From: Gymnopilus junonius
Lineage: Eukaryota; Basidiomycota; Agaricomycetes; Agaricales; Galerinaceae
Direction: 5' to 3'
NCBI GenBank assembly: GCA_015501075.1
Contig: JADNYJ010000044.1
Location: 186,001-250,000, forward strand
Length of the DNA: 64,000 bases
Shown here one piece after another: positions 46,056-57,169 of this stretch. The notes under the pieces are model-generated. The model did not search any database and had not been told where the DNA came from. It saw only the letters and a program-made list of their open reading frames with translations. The first letter of the stretch is position 1. Each line of letters opens with the position of its first letter. The position numbers and the translations under genes were made by a program.

Positions 46056-49000
46056 GGGAGATCACTCTGATTATATCGGCCTTTTCACTAAGATAGTGAA
46101 TTCGATCAACACTTCCCCTTGGGCCAAGGAGGCCATGGGTGTCAGCGCACGATCACCGTCTCTTAGATGGTCAATCATCCGCAACCTTATCAATTCAGAC
46201 AGTTCCCTAGCAGACCTCATGTATCGAGACCTAGCGAAGACTCGAGAAGGAGCTTCTGCTCCCCCTCCTGAGCCTTCATCTTCCCAGTCTGCCCCTCCAA
46301 AGCAGACTGGCCCTCCAGCGGACCCTGCAGAGCCTCCCAAGGCACCCGCTCCTGCTCCTACTCATACCAAGCTTCAGCCTCGAAAACAGAAGGCTAAGCT
46401 TGTCCAATACCAGAGGCTGCCCCTCCAGGGCCCCCTCCCATCCCTCTCTCCTCCCATCCCAAGCGCTCCTTCGCCTCGAAACTCCGGACACCAGTTCAGG
46501 GTCCTCGACCCGTGGATCACTTACTAATCACTATTTTGAGCATGCTGTCACTCAAATGGCACCGCAAACCTGGACCCAGGCCACTTCAGGCCCGGGCCCA
46601 GACCCCAGTCCCGGACCCTCTCAGGGCCTGACTAGACCCTCTACCCCAGCCAAGTCTAAAGGGCTGGACTTTGTCATGGCAGGCCCAACACGCCGCCAGG
46701 TTCTTGTGGTGTTCAATGACTTTGTGCCGAAGAACGTCATACTTGCTATGCTGGTTGATGAGGTCAACCACTGTCTGCAGGCACTCGGTGAGGAGAACTG
46801 TGGCGAGGACCATCGGACCATGTTCCGCTGGCCTGCTCTATTTCTGTTGCTCTGGTGGCAGCAACTGTTCTGATGTGCTCACTGCCACCGGATCAATTGG
46901 ATGACTTCATGTTGTCCATCATTGAGAAGCTCAAGGGCATTGATCCCTATGTGCTGATCGACACCCTGGATCAGGTGGAGGCTGTGTCTTTGGATGTGGC
47001 TTCTGCCTTCTCGATGCTTGGCAAAAGTACTCCAAGGTGATTCATATTTCCCCTCACTCTCGTCCTTGGTAGGACAATTCTTGTGAGGATTCCTTTGATA
47101 CTTATCAGCGAGATAACTCTCGCGATAACTATTCAATATTTCACAAAGCTGTCAAGGCTGCTAAGCGCAAATTCTTTGATGAATGCATCACTGAAGTTGC
47201 TACTACCAACAAGCACCCTGGGATCTTATGAACTGGATCCAGCAGTGCAAGTTGCCACCTCCAGGCTATTCAATTTAATGGACAGCCCTGCCATGATATG
47301 CCCTCCCTCTGGGATGCCCTTCATGGCATGTACAATTCAGCCTCTGACCGAATGTATGACATTAGTGGTCTCACCTCCCTTCCTGATATGGAAGTGCGAG
47401 AGTGGACCACCTTTTCACTGTTAGAATTGAGGGAGGCCTTGGCATCCTGCTCTAACAACTCAGCGCCGGGGCCTGATCATATTAAGTGGTCACACCTCAA
47501 GGCGATTATTTGCAATGAACACTGTCTTCAGGTGTTCATGCAGTTAGCTAATGCCTGCCTTCGGGTTGGGTATTGGCCGACTCACTTTAAGGAGTCCTTG
47601 TCAGTGATCATTCCTAAGCTGAACAAGCCCTCGTATTCCATGCCTAGGGCATTCAGGCCTATTGTACTCCTGAACACCCTTGGCAAACTGGTTGAAAAGA
47701 TGCTTTCCAACTGCATTCAATTTGATGCTGTCAAGCACAATATTTTTCATCCTAATCAACTCGGCAGAGTGTGGCAGTGCTCCACCGAGGATGCGGGCCT
47801 GCTCCTCATGCACCTGGTGCATGCGGGGTGGGCTCGTGGCTTAAAGACTAGTGTCATCGCCTTCGATGTGGCACAGTTCTTCCCGTCCCTCAATCATGAA
47901 GTGTTGATTGCGATTCTCAGGAAGCAGGGCTTCCCTCCTAATGTGGTGGAATTCTTTTCATCATACCTGGTTGGCCGCTCCATGTCTTATGCCTGGAACG
48001 GCTTTCAATCTGACCCCCGACAGGCTGATGTTGGGGTTGGGCAGGGCTCTGCTTTGTCCCCGGTCCTATCAGCACTCTTCCTTGCACCAGTGCTGAACTT
48101 TTCATGCAGAATGAGTCGGTTTCCGATACCACTCTGCTCTCTTACGTCAATGATGGCACACTTATTGTGCAGTCAAAGACCCTCGACAACAACTGCATAG
48201 CCCTGAAGAGGTCCTATGCGGTTATCTTCGAACTCTTCACAAAGTTCACCCTCGCTCTTGAGCACGACAAGACGGAGTTATTCCATTTTGATCGTTCTCA
48301 TTCTGAGTTCAATCCGTCCATGGATCTAGGGTATGCTCCCTACACTCGTGACAAACGTCTGACGCCCAAGCCATTCTGGCGGTACTTGGGTTTCTTCTTT
48401 GACTGGAAATTGACATTCCACGAGCATGTCCGGTACTATTCCACCAAGTCCTTCACCACCATTAAGGGATGAGGATGCTTGGTAACTCATCTAGGGGGCT
48501 CACGCCCATGCAAAAGCATCTGCTTTACAGGTCTTGTGTGTTGCCTATTGCAACGTACGGCCTCCGACTGTGGTTCTTCCAGGGTGCTAAGTGCCAGGGG
48601 ACCATTAAGCTACTGACCAGCATGCAACGCCATGCTGCACTCTGGATTACCGGTGCATTCCGCACCTCCCCAACTGGTGGGATCGAGGCCCTTGCTGGCC
48701 TGGTCCCTATCAACTTAGTCTTGAAACGTGCTGCCACAGTAGGTGTTCTGCATATGGCGGCCCTCTCGGACACTCATCCAGTGCGCTCCCTCCTGAGTGC
48801 GCCCTTTTCCAAAGGAGCGACTCCTCACCCTCGCTCCACTGCCTTTATGACTGCCCCACAACGCGCTAAGGTGCGGGGCATGTTATGGACGTCGATGACA
48901 TGCTCCATGTAGTCAGTGAGCCTCTGGAGCCCTTTGCCCCAGAAGCTCGTCCAGGTGGGCGATTCCTTGAGTTACATCATGGAATTCACTTTGATGTTAC

Positions 49001-49842
49001 TCCGGCACCCAAGGATAAGGTTGGGCTCGGCGCGAATGGTTAGACCGCTTCTGGGAAGCTTCGAAGCGGGAACCGTCTACTCTGGTCTGTGTCGGCGATG
49101 GAAGTCACCCCACTGATCGGAACAAGCAGGCTATTGCAGCTTCACTTGTATTTCGCCAAGGAGTCGAGGTGCATGCATCTCGCTACGTGGCAGGGAGTGC
49201 TCTTGCAGAGGATGCGAGCTTTACTCCCTCCGTACTGCAATTGTCCGGGCCTGTGCCATGGACAATTGTGACTACATTGTTATCCTGTCGGACTCCACCA
49301 AAGCCTTGGGGAGTCTGCTTGATGCCACCGTGCATTCCGGCCAGGGTCATTCCTTGGCTGTGATTCGTGCCCTTACAGAGTGGTGGACCAGGGGCCCTGG
49401 CCGCCACATCTCTCTTCATCATGTCCCATCTTCTTTGAAGTGGGGCATACACTACCAAGCCCATGTCATGGCGACTGAGCTTTCAGTATCGGTGGGGCCT
49501 AATATGCCCCACTCACTTGCTTCACTGCGTAAAGCAGCTGACGACAACCCGGGGGAAGGCTGGCAAGAGTTGTTCCGGCAACCCTCATACTCAGGGCGAC
49601 AATTTCTGTTACTCACCGACCTCGACGGGGGTCGACTCGAACCACGGGCCAAACGAGGTGGTCCCTGGCTTCAAGCTGCAGGCGGCGACTTGACTCTCTT
49701 TACTAGGGTCACTCGTGCCATCACCAACCATGCTCCCATTGGGGAGTATTACTCTCGATTCAACATCCCTGATCCACCAGTTGCGAGTGCGGCTACCATA
49801 CCCAAACTCGGACCACTTATTCCAGTCGTGTCCCCAACATGA
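46056..49842 (+). pseudogene. LINE copy B: ORF1 fragment, RT and RNase H
   Basis: An ORF1 piece (HSDYIGLFTKIVNSINTSPW, Pro-rich linker) is fused by deletion to EN-end/RT sequence. RT is long and well preserved (47298..48090: FDVAQFFPSLN, GVGQGSALSPVL), but the catalytic motif reads SYVNDGTL (second catalytic Asp region changed to Asn) and a frameshift at about 48095 follows. RNase H remnants lie at 48900-49842 (ILSDSTKALGSLLDA). Confidence 0.8.
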
Positions 49843-50386
49843 CCGTCATGACTATCCAGTTCATCTGGATCAGCTCGTATCATTTTTGAAGGCTAATCCT
49901 ACAGTATTCGCCTTCAACCGCCCCCTCGGGGTGTCGGATAACTTGGTCGGGCAAGGTAGGTGTTGTTCCTGCTGGCTGGAGTCGGCGGCTTGGGGTGCGC
50001 TCAGAACAGAGTCCTAATACCTGGCGGGCTTCGGCTTTGCTGGGTTGAGGGTGGGGGCTTTGGTTCTGGAGCTTCGGCGCTATCGACAGACCTTGTAGCC
50101 CCCTGCTTCAGCGACCCGAAATGGTCTGCCTTCAGTGGCTAACACAGTATGCATGCATCCTGGGCTGTCGGGTTTGGCTGGCGGGCCCCCTTCTGGTGCC
50201 CTTCCATTACTTTGTTGGACCCCTCCCTTCAGTCGGGGCATCAATGAGAGTATGGGCCCATTGTTTTATGGTCCCAAGTTGGCCCGCGGGAGCCAGTCCC
50301 GCACTAGGCATAGTTTAATGGTAGATTACTTCGGGTGTATGTATATCTGCGACCGGACTGCTTTTGTGCACCAGTATATAAATCCT

Positions 50387-50392
<6 letters not shown>

Positions 50393-50417
<25 letters not shown>
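50393..50417 (+). repeat. Internal LINE polyA tail
   Basis: 25 consecutive A's directly after the conserved LINE 3' end TATATAAATCCTTGATTT, marking the 3' end of copy B inside the nest. Confidence 0.9.
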
Positions 50418-52654
50418 GTCAAAGACACTTGATACCAACTGCATAGCCCTGAAAAGGTCCTATGTGGTAATCTTCGAACTCTTCACAAAGTTCGCCCTCA
50501 CTCTTGAGCATGACAAGACAGAGTTATTCCATTTTGATCGTTCTCATTCTGAGTTCAATCCATCCATGGATCTAGGGTATGCTCCCTACACTCGGGACAA
50601 GCGTCTGATGCCCAAGCTGTTTTGGTGGTACTTGGGTTTCTTCTTCGATCGGAAGTTGACGTTCCATGAACATGTCTGGTACTACTCCACCAAGTCCTTC
50701 ACCACCGTTAAGGTGATGAGGATGCTTGGTAACTCATCTAGGGGGCTTACGCCCATGCAAAAGCATCTGCTTTACAGGTCTTGCATGTTGCCTATTGCAA
50801 CATATGGCCTCCGGTTGTGGTTTTTCCAAGGTGCTAAGTGCCAGGGGACCATCAAGCTACTGACCAGCATGCAGGGGCATGCTGCGCTCTGGATTACCGG
50901 TGCTTTCCACACCTCTCCTATGGGGGGGATCGAAGCCCTTGCTGGCCTGGTCCCTATCCACTTAGTCTTGAAATGTGCTGCCACAGTAGGTGTTCTGCAT
51001 ATGGCAGCCCTTTCAGACACTCACCCAGTGCGCTCTCTTTTAAGCACACCCTTTTCCAAAGGAGTAATTCCTCACCCTCGCTCTGCTGCTTTTATGATGG
51101 CCCCACAATGCGCTAAGGTGCGGGTACTGTTATGGACATCGATGACATGCTCCATGTAGTCAGCGAGCCTCTGGAGCCATTTGCACCAGAAGCCCGCCCA
51201 GGTGGTGATTCCTTGAGGTACATCATGGAATTCGCTTTGATATTACCCCAGTGCCCAAGGATAAGGTTGGGCTCCAGCATGAATGGTTAGACCATTTCTG
51301 GGAAGCTTCGAAATGGGAACCATCCACTCTGGTCTGTGTCAGTGATGGTAGTCACCCCACTGATCGGAACAAGCAGGCTATTGCAGCTTCACTTGTATTT
51401 CACCAAGGAGCTGAGGTGCATGCATCTCGCTACATAGCTGGGAGTGCTCTTGCAGAGGATGCTGAGCTTTACTCTCTTTGTACTGCAATTGTCCGGGCCT
51501 GTGCCATGGATAATTGTGATTACATTGTTATCTTGTTGGACTCCACCAAAGCCCTGGGGAGCCTGCTTGATGCCTCCGTGCATTCCAGTCAGGGACATTC
51601 CTTGGCAGTTATTCATGCCCTTACAGAGTGGTGGGCCAGGGGCCCTGGCTGCCACATCTCTCTTCATCATGTCCCATCTTCTTTGAAGTGGGGTGTACAC
51701 TACCAAGCTCATCTCATGGCAACTGAGCTCTCAGTAGCGGTGGGGCCTAATACACCACACTCACTTGCCTCACTGTGCAAGGCAGCCGATGATAACCCAG
51801 GGGAAGGCTGGAAAGAGTTGTTCCAGCAACCCTCATACTCAGGGTGACAATTCCTGTCACTCACCACCTCGACGGGGGTCGACTCGAACCACGGGCCAAA
51901 TGAGGTGGTCCCTGGCTTTAGTATGTAGGGGGGACTTGACTCTCTTTACTAGGGTCACTCACACTATCACTAACCATGCTCCCATTGGGGAGTATTATTC
52001 TCGATTCAACATCCCTGAATCCACCAGTTGCAAGTGCGGCTACCATACCCAAACTCATGATCACTTATTCTGAACATGTCCCCAACATGATCATCATGAC
52101 TATCCAGTTCATCTGGATCAGCTTGTATCTTTCTTGAAAGCTAACCCTATGGTGTTGCTTTCAACTGCCCTCCTAGAGGTGTTGGATAACTTGGTTGGGC
52201 AAGGTAGGCATTGTTCCTGTTGGCTGGATTCGGCGGCTTGGGGTGCACTCAGAACAGAGTCCTAATACTTGGCAGGCTTCGGCTTTGCTGGGTTGAGGGT
52301 GGGGTCTGGGTTCTGGAGCTTTGGCATTATCGACAGACAAGTGTGGCCCTCTGCTTCGGCAACCCAAAATGGTCTGCCTTCAGTGGCTAACACAGTATGT
52401 GCACATCCTGGGCTGTCGGGTTTGGCTGGCGGGCCCCCTTCCAGTGCCCTTCCATCACTTTGTTGGACCCCTCCCTTCGGTCGGGGCATCAACGAGAGTA
52501 CGGGTCCACTGTTTTGTGGTCCCAAGTTGGCCCGCGGGAGCCAGTCTCATACTAGGCATAGTTTAACAGTAGTTTACTTTGGGTGTATGTATAACTATGA
52601 CCAGACTGCTTTTGCGCACCAGTATATAAATCCTTGATTTAAAAAAAAAAAAAA
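50418..52654 (+). pseudogene. LINE copy C: RT C-terminus, RNase H and 3' UTR
   Basis: Starts in the RT thumb region and continues to a well preserved RNase H (51251..51847) showing CVSDGSHPTDRN (first Asp), AEDAELYSLCTAI (Glu) and ILLDSTKALG (second Asp). A C-terminal zinc-like block (NIPESTSCKCGYHTQTHDHLF) follows, then a 3' UTR and a polyA tail at 52641..52654. Confidence 0.8.
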
Positions 52655-52668
52655 GGCACTCATTAGGG
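52655..52668 (+). repeat. LINE target-site duplication, right
   Basis: Exact copy of 43887..43900. Confidence 0.9.
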
Positions 52669-53282
52669 TGCTCCCTGATGAATACAGCACATTTGTGTCA
52701 TCTCTACTGCTCAAGGACTCCCTCTCCAAGTCTACTCTTCAAGCTGTATTTGTTACAGAGGATATACAATGCAAACGATGTGCAAATGATGCTATATCAG
52801 TTGGGAGTGCTCTGGCTGCTTCCTCTGACTCTAGGAAGCATCCCTGTATCTTCTGCAATGACCCAGTGCATGGAATCAAGGATTGCGATGCATACAAGTG
52901 AGGAGCAGAGTATGCAACCAACAAGTGCACTATCTGGGCCAATAAGCCACCAAAAGTGCGAAAAGCAAAGGCTGCAGCTGCAGCTGCCTCCACAGACTCC
53001 ACATCTTTGTCAGGAGTGACTGAATTCACTAGAAATGCAAGTCATCACTCTTCTACCTCACTCCCACTTGCTGATAATGACTGGACTGCAGACACAGGTG
53101 CCACATCTCATATGACCCCACATCATCATTGGATGTGCAATTACATTCCCTTTCACACTGGGGTGAAGTTAGCAGATGGCAGCATTGTTAGTTCAGCAGG
53201 AATTGGAACTGTGGTGTTTCACCCAGTTATCAGAGGTCAGGCAATGCATCCAGTAGAGTTTTCTAGAGTCCTTCATGTACCA
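52669..53282 (+). pseudogene. Copia gag end and protease
   Basis: Gag continues (LPDEYSTFVSSLLLKDSLSK) to a zinc-knuckle-like HPCIFCNDPVHGIKDCDAYK, followed by a TGA at 52900. Then comes the protease with the active-site block WTADTGATSHMT and VKLADGSIVSSAGIGTV. Interrupted at 53296 by a second LINE insertion. Confidence 0.8.
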
Positions 53283-53296
53283 GCACTTCAATCAAA

Positions 53297-53530
53297 TTGG
53301 CTGGCGGGCCCCCTTCCAGTGCCCTTCCATCACTTTGTTGGACCCCTCCCTTCAGTCGGGGCATCAATGAGAGTATGGGCCCACTGTTTTGTGGTCCTAA
53401 GTTGGCCCGCGGGAGCCAGTCTCGCACTAGGCATAGTTTAATGGTAGATTACTTTGGGTGTATGTATATCTGCGACCGGACTGCTTTCGCGCACTGGTAT
53501 ATAAATCCTTGATTTTTTAAAAAAAAAAAA
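53297..53530 (+). mobile_element. 5'-truncated LINE tail in Copia protease
   Basis: 234 bp of LINE 3' UTR plus polyA, flanked by the exact 14-bp duplication GCACTTCAATCAAA (53283..53296 and 53531..53544). It holds the conserved tail GCATAGTTTAATGGTAGATT shared with copies B and C. Confidence 0.9.
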
Positions 53531-53544
53531 GCACTTCAATCAAA

Positions 53545-55595
53545 CCTTCTCTCATGCCTATACCTTGTCAGAGTAAAGGGCTTTGAGATTCACATCAATT
53601 CAGAGCAAATGGCCTTCAATCTGCAAAATGAGACCCTATTCTGTGCTCCCTTGAAGTCCAACAACTCTGCAATTCTGGGAGGATGCACCACACTTAGTCA
53701 AGAGTCTGCACACTGGGTTTCGATGCTACCACTCACTCCTACACTCTGGCATTGTCGCTGTTGTCACCACAATCATGCAGACATCTCTAAGATGCACAGA
53801 AATGGTCTGGTGACTGGAATGACTCTGGATTTGAAGGAAAAGCCTGACTTAGTTTGTGAGCCTTGTTTAGCAGGCAAGATGTGTTCCAATCCTTTCCCAA
53901 CTTCACCCAGCAGAGCTACCAAGCCTCTAGAGCTTGTACACTCAGATCTGCATGGCCCCATTCATACTCCAACTCCTGAGGGCTATAGATACTGGGTCAC
54001 TTATATTGATGACTGCACTTCACTCCGAGCTGCCTACCTTCTAAAGTGAAAGAGCGAAGCATTTACAGCCTTCAAACAGTTCAAAGCATGGGCAGAGAAC
54101 CAATTGGATGCAAAAATCAAAGCATTACAGGATGATAAAGCTGGGGAATACATGTCTAAGGAGTTTATCACATTTACAGACAGTTGTGGGATAATTAGGC
54201 AACACAGCACCAGGAATAGGCCACAACAGAATGGAGTAGCAGAGAGAGCAAACAGAACTATGTCTGATGATATCTCAGCAATGCTCTTTGAAGCTGGCCT
54301 GCCCCTTTGGTTCTGGCCTATGCACTCGCAACAATGATACATGTCTGGAATCACATCCCTACATCCACTCTATCAGATTCAACACCTTATGAAGCCTGGA
54401 ACCACCAGAAACCAGACATTTTGCATTTCAGAGTTTGGGGATGCTTAGCCTATGTCTTTATTCAGAAGGACAAGTGAACCCCTCTTGGACCTCACATGGA
54501 GAAGTGCATCTTTGTGGGCTACCCTACTGGATACAAAGGCTGGCAGTTCTACAATCCAACCACAAAGAAGTTTATCATCTCTGAAAGAGCTGAGTTTGAT
54601 GAAAGGTCATTTCCTGGCATTGGTCCTGGTTTCAAATCATCTGGTTCACCTCTCCCACTGGTTCTCCCTGCTCCTAATGCTGTTCCTGCACCTCTTGCAC
54701 CACCACTCGAGGTCTGGGGGAGGATGATGATTTGGATACAAATATGAAGCCAGATCAGCCCCAAGTTGATCCAGTTCCAAATTACCACCTGAGCGCACTC
54801 CTAGTCCAGAAATCCCTCCACTACCTCGCACTCCTTCACCTCCACCACCTCCTGCTCAGATACAGCCTCCTGCAACTCCACAGCCACTTAGGCGCACTAC
54901 TCGTGTTATTAGACCCCCTGGTGAATGGTGGAAGATCAAACCGCTCTCTAAAGCAATTGAAGAGGCAGAAGATGATGAAGATGATTTAGAAGGTGCTCTG
55001 GCTGCTGGAAATGATGCTACACCTGTTCCTTCACACATGCACTAAAGACACCTCTGGGAGCTCAATGGCGTGAAGCTGCAACACAGGAGTACAACTCCTT
55101 GGTTGAGAATAACACTTGGGAAATTATGGATCTTCCTGAAGGTCAAAAGGCAATTGGATCTGGTTGGGTATTCAAAGTCAAACACAATGCTGATGGTTCA
55201 ATTGAGTGATTCAAAGCACGAATTGTTGCCAAAGGGTACTCACAACATCCAGGAATCGACTACAATGAGATCTTTGCACCTACCTTCTGCCCTGCAATGC
55301 TGCACTTGATTTTAGCATTGGCAGCCATTGAGGATCTAGAACTCCACTCTCTTGACATCACCTCTGCCTTTCCCAATGGTGACTTGGATGAGGAGATTTA
55401 TATGAAGCAACCTGAAGGCTTTCATCTAGGAGGACCAATGCAGTCTGCAGACTTCGCAAATCGCTCTATGGACTCAAACAGGCAGCCAGACAGTGGAACA
55501 AGAAGTTACATGGAGTTTTGGAGGAAATGGGCTTCAAGTGAATTCAAGCTGATAGATCTGTCTATATCTACTCCAACTCTGAAGTTCGCATCATT
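53545..55595 (+). pseudogene. Copia integrase and N-terminal RT
   Basis: Integrase: zinc region WHCRCCHHNHADI and CEPCLAGKMC; catalytic VHSDLHGPI, LQDDKAGEYMS and RPQQNGVAERANRT. A Pro-rich linker follows, then RT (WVFKVKHNADGSIE, VAKGYSQHPGIDYNEIFAPT, SLDITSAFPNGDLDEEIYM). Broken by stops at about 54047, 54335, 54476, 55045 and 55207 and by frameshifts near 54700 and 55430. Confidence 0.85.
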
Positions 55596-56579
55596 ATGCC
55601 TATCTACATTGATGATATCACCCTTGCTTCAAAATCCCAGTCTGCTATTGAGTCCACCATTGCCCAACTCTCTTCCTACTTCAAATGTCGCAATTTAGGC
55701 CCAACTCGGTTCCTACTAGGTATTGGCATTGGCAGAGACCGCCCCAAGCACACTATAACACTCCACCAGTGCCAGTTCATCCTGGACATGCTTGAGAAGT
55801 ATGGTATGTCTAAATGTCATCCTGTCAAAACCCCTCTTCCTCCCAAGCTCCAACTTTCTCATTCTATGTCCCCTTCCACTCCTGAGGAGGAACAAGAAAT
55901 GGCAACCATTCCTTACCTGTCTGCAGTTGGCTCTCTTCAGTATTTGGCCACCATGACTCGACCTGATATTGCTTACTCTGTGGGCTTTTTGGCTCGCTAC
56001 AACTCCAATCCTGGTTTCAAGCACTGGCAGGCTCTCAAACACCTGCTTCGCTATATCAAAGGAACTTTGGAGTACAAGCTGACTTACTCTGGCACCAATT
56101 CAATGTCTGAGCCCTTTGTAATGTACACTGATGCTTCACATGGTGACTGCATTGATTCAGGACGATCAACAGCTGGTTATGTCTCAATCATGGCTGGAGG
56201 AGCTATCAGTTGGTATTCTAAGTTGCAAACTCTTGTTGCACTTTCCACCACTGAAGCAGAGTACCTTGGAGCAGTTGAAGCTGGTAAAGAGATTGCCTGG
56301 TTGAGGAACATCCTTGGTGAATTTGGTTATTTGGCTACTGGACCTTCAACCCTCAAAATGGACAACCAAAGTGCAATCACAGTTGCAAAGAATCCAGAAC
56401 ATCATGGGAGGATGAAGCAACTTGATCTTCGACATTTTTGGCTCAGGGACAAGGTTGAAGAAGGTGTGATTGTTCCAGATTACATTCCAACAGCAGACAT
56501 GATTGCAGACTCTTTGACAAAGTCTCTCCCAGCTCCCAAAGTTCACTTTTGCAGAGAATCAATGGGTGTGTTATCTTAG
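55596..56579 (+). CDS. Copia RT C-terminus and RNase H (intact 3' block)
   Basis: A 327-codon open segment of pol. RT motif PIYIDDITLA; thumb NLGPTRFLLGIGI; LSAVGSLQYLATMTRPDIAY; RNase H with MYTDASHGDC (Asp) and ALSTTEAEYLGAVEAGKEI (Glu), KMDNQSAITVAKNPEHHGR and VPDYIPTADMIADSLTKSLP. It is part of the otherwise broken polyprotein, so expression is unlikely. The stop is 75 bp before the 3' LTR. Confidence 0.85.
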   Translation: MPIYIDDITLASKSQSAIESTIAQLSSYFKCRNLGPTRFLLGIGIGRDRPKHTITLHQCQFILDMLEKYGMSKCHPVKTPLPPKLQLSHSMSPSTPEEEQEMATIPYLSAVGSLQYLATMTRPDIAYSVGFLARYNSNPGFKHWQALKHLLRYIKGTLEYKLTYSGTNSMSEPFVMYTDASHGDCIDSGRSTAGYVSIMAGGAISWYSKLQTLVALSTTEAEYLGAVEAGKEIAWLRNILGEFGYLATGPSTLKMDNQSAITVAKNPEHHGRMKQLDLRHFWLRDKVEEGVIVPDYIPTADMIADSLTKSLPAPKVHFCRESMGVLS

Positions 56580-56650
56580 ATCTTTTCTTGTCTTGTTTTT
56601 CTCTTTCTCTCTTGTTTGTAGACTTAGAGACATGTTCAGTCATGGGGGTA

Positions 56651-56815
56651 TGTTAGAGTGACTCTCACATGATATGTTACATGTCACAGAGTAGTTACAT
56701 TGTAGCTAAGTCCTCCTGAAGTCCTTAGTTCTTAACTCTGGACTTCAGGTGAGTAGTACATAGTTTCTCCTTGTATTTATTTAGTTCTTAACTCTGGACT
56801 TCAGTCCTTCTAACA
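56651..56815 (+). repeat. Copia 3' LTR
   Basis: Starts TGTTAGAGTGAC and ends CCTTCTAACA; same length (165 bp) as the 5' LTR with only a few differences near the 3' end. The 5-bp flanks differ (GAAAT before the 5' LTR, CACTT after this one), so no target duplication is visible. Confidence 0.9.
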
Positions 56816-57169
56816 CACTTCCCACGTGTCTTCCCCTCCCACTCATTCAGCAGGCTCACACGGATTCGACACTATTTCACGGTGTAGGTTGTCAATCCCA
56901 GCAACAAACTTGTTGTATGTACTCTGTAGATAGATAATATAGACTATTTGACTGTCTACCACAAGTATCAACATGATATTCAAGCTAGAAGGCTATAGAA
57001 TGACTATTAAGACGTGGATCTAGACTAAAAGAACGTGCATTAAAATGAGAGGAATGGTAAATGAGAGTAATTATGAAGTGATAGAAGATATTCCGAAGTG
57101 GACATCGAAGGAATGAAGCAGTATCTGTCAGATCAAGTGCTATACTTTGGAATCACTAGAGAAAGATGA

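Larger units (their letters stand above)
43901..52654 (+). mobile_element. Composite nest of non-LTR retrotransposon (LINE) copies in gag
   Basis: At least three related EN-RT-RNase H LINE segments. Copy A (43901..~46055) is 5'-truncated within the endonuclease and runs into RT. Copy B (~46056..50417) begins in ORF1, has an internal deletion joining ORF1 to the end of EN near 46772, then RT, RNase H, 3' UTR and 25 A's. Copy C (50418..52654) starts within RT and runs to its own polyA. The outer edges carry a 14-bp target duplication. All copies have stops or frameshifts. Confidence 0.85.
42666..56815 (+). mobile_element. Ty1/Copia LTR retrotransposon, interrupted by LINEs
   Basis: Two matching 165-bp LTRs (42666..42830 and 56651..56815) bound gag and pol remnants in Copia order: gag, zinc knuckle, protease, integrase, RT, RNase H. 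Internal coding lies at 43402..43900, 52669..53282 and 53545..56579; the gaps are LINE insertions (43901..52654 and 53297..53530). The G-rich tract CATGGGGGTA just before the 3' LTR fits a polypurine primer. Without the LINEs the element would be about 5.1 kb, a normal Copia size. Confidence 0.9.

Noticed and set aside
49620..49650. tRNA B-box-like GGTTCGAGTC on the minus strand
   Set aside because: Part of the LINE coding region, repeated in copy C, with no cloverleaf around it.
56816..57169. Gene between the Copia 3' LTR and the hypothetical gene
   Set aside because: No coding frame with sensible composition; likely flanking non-coding DNA.
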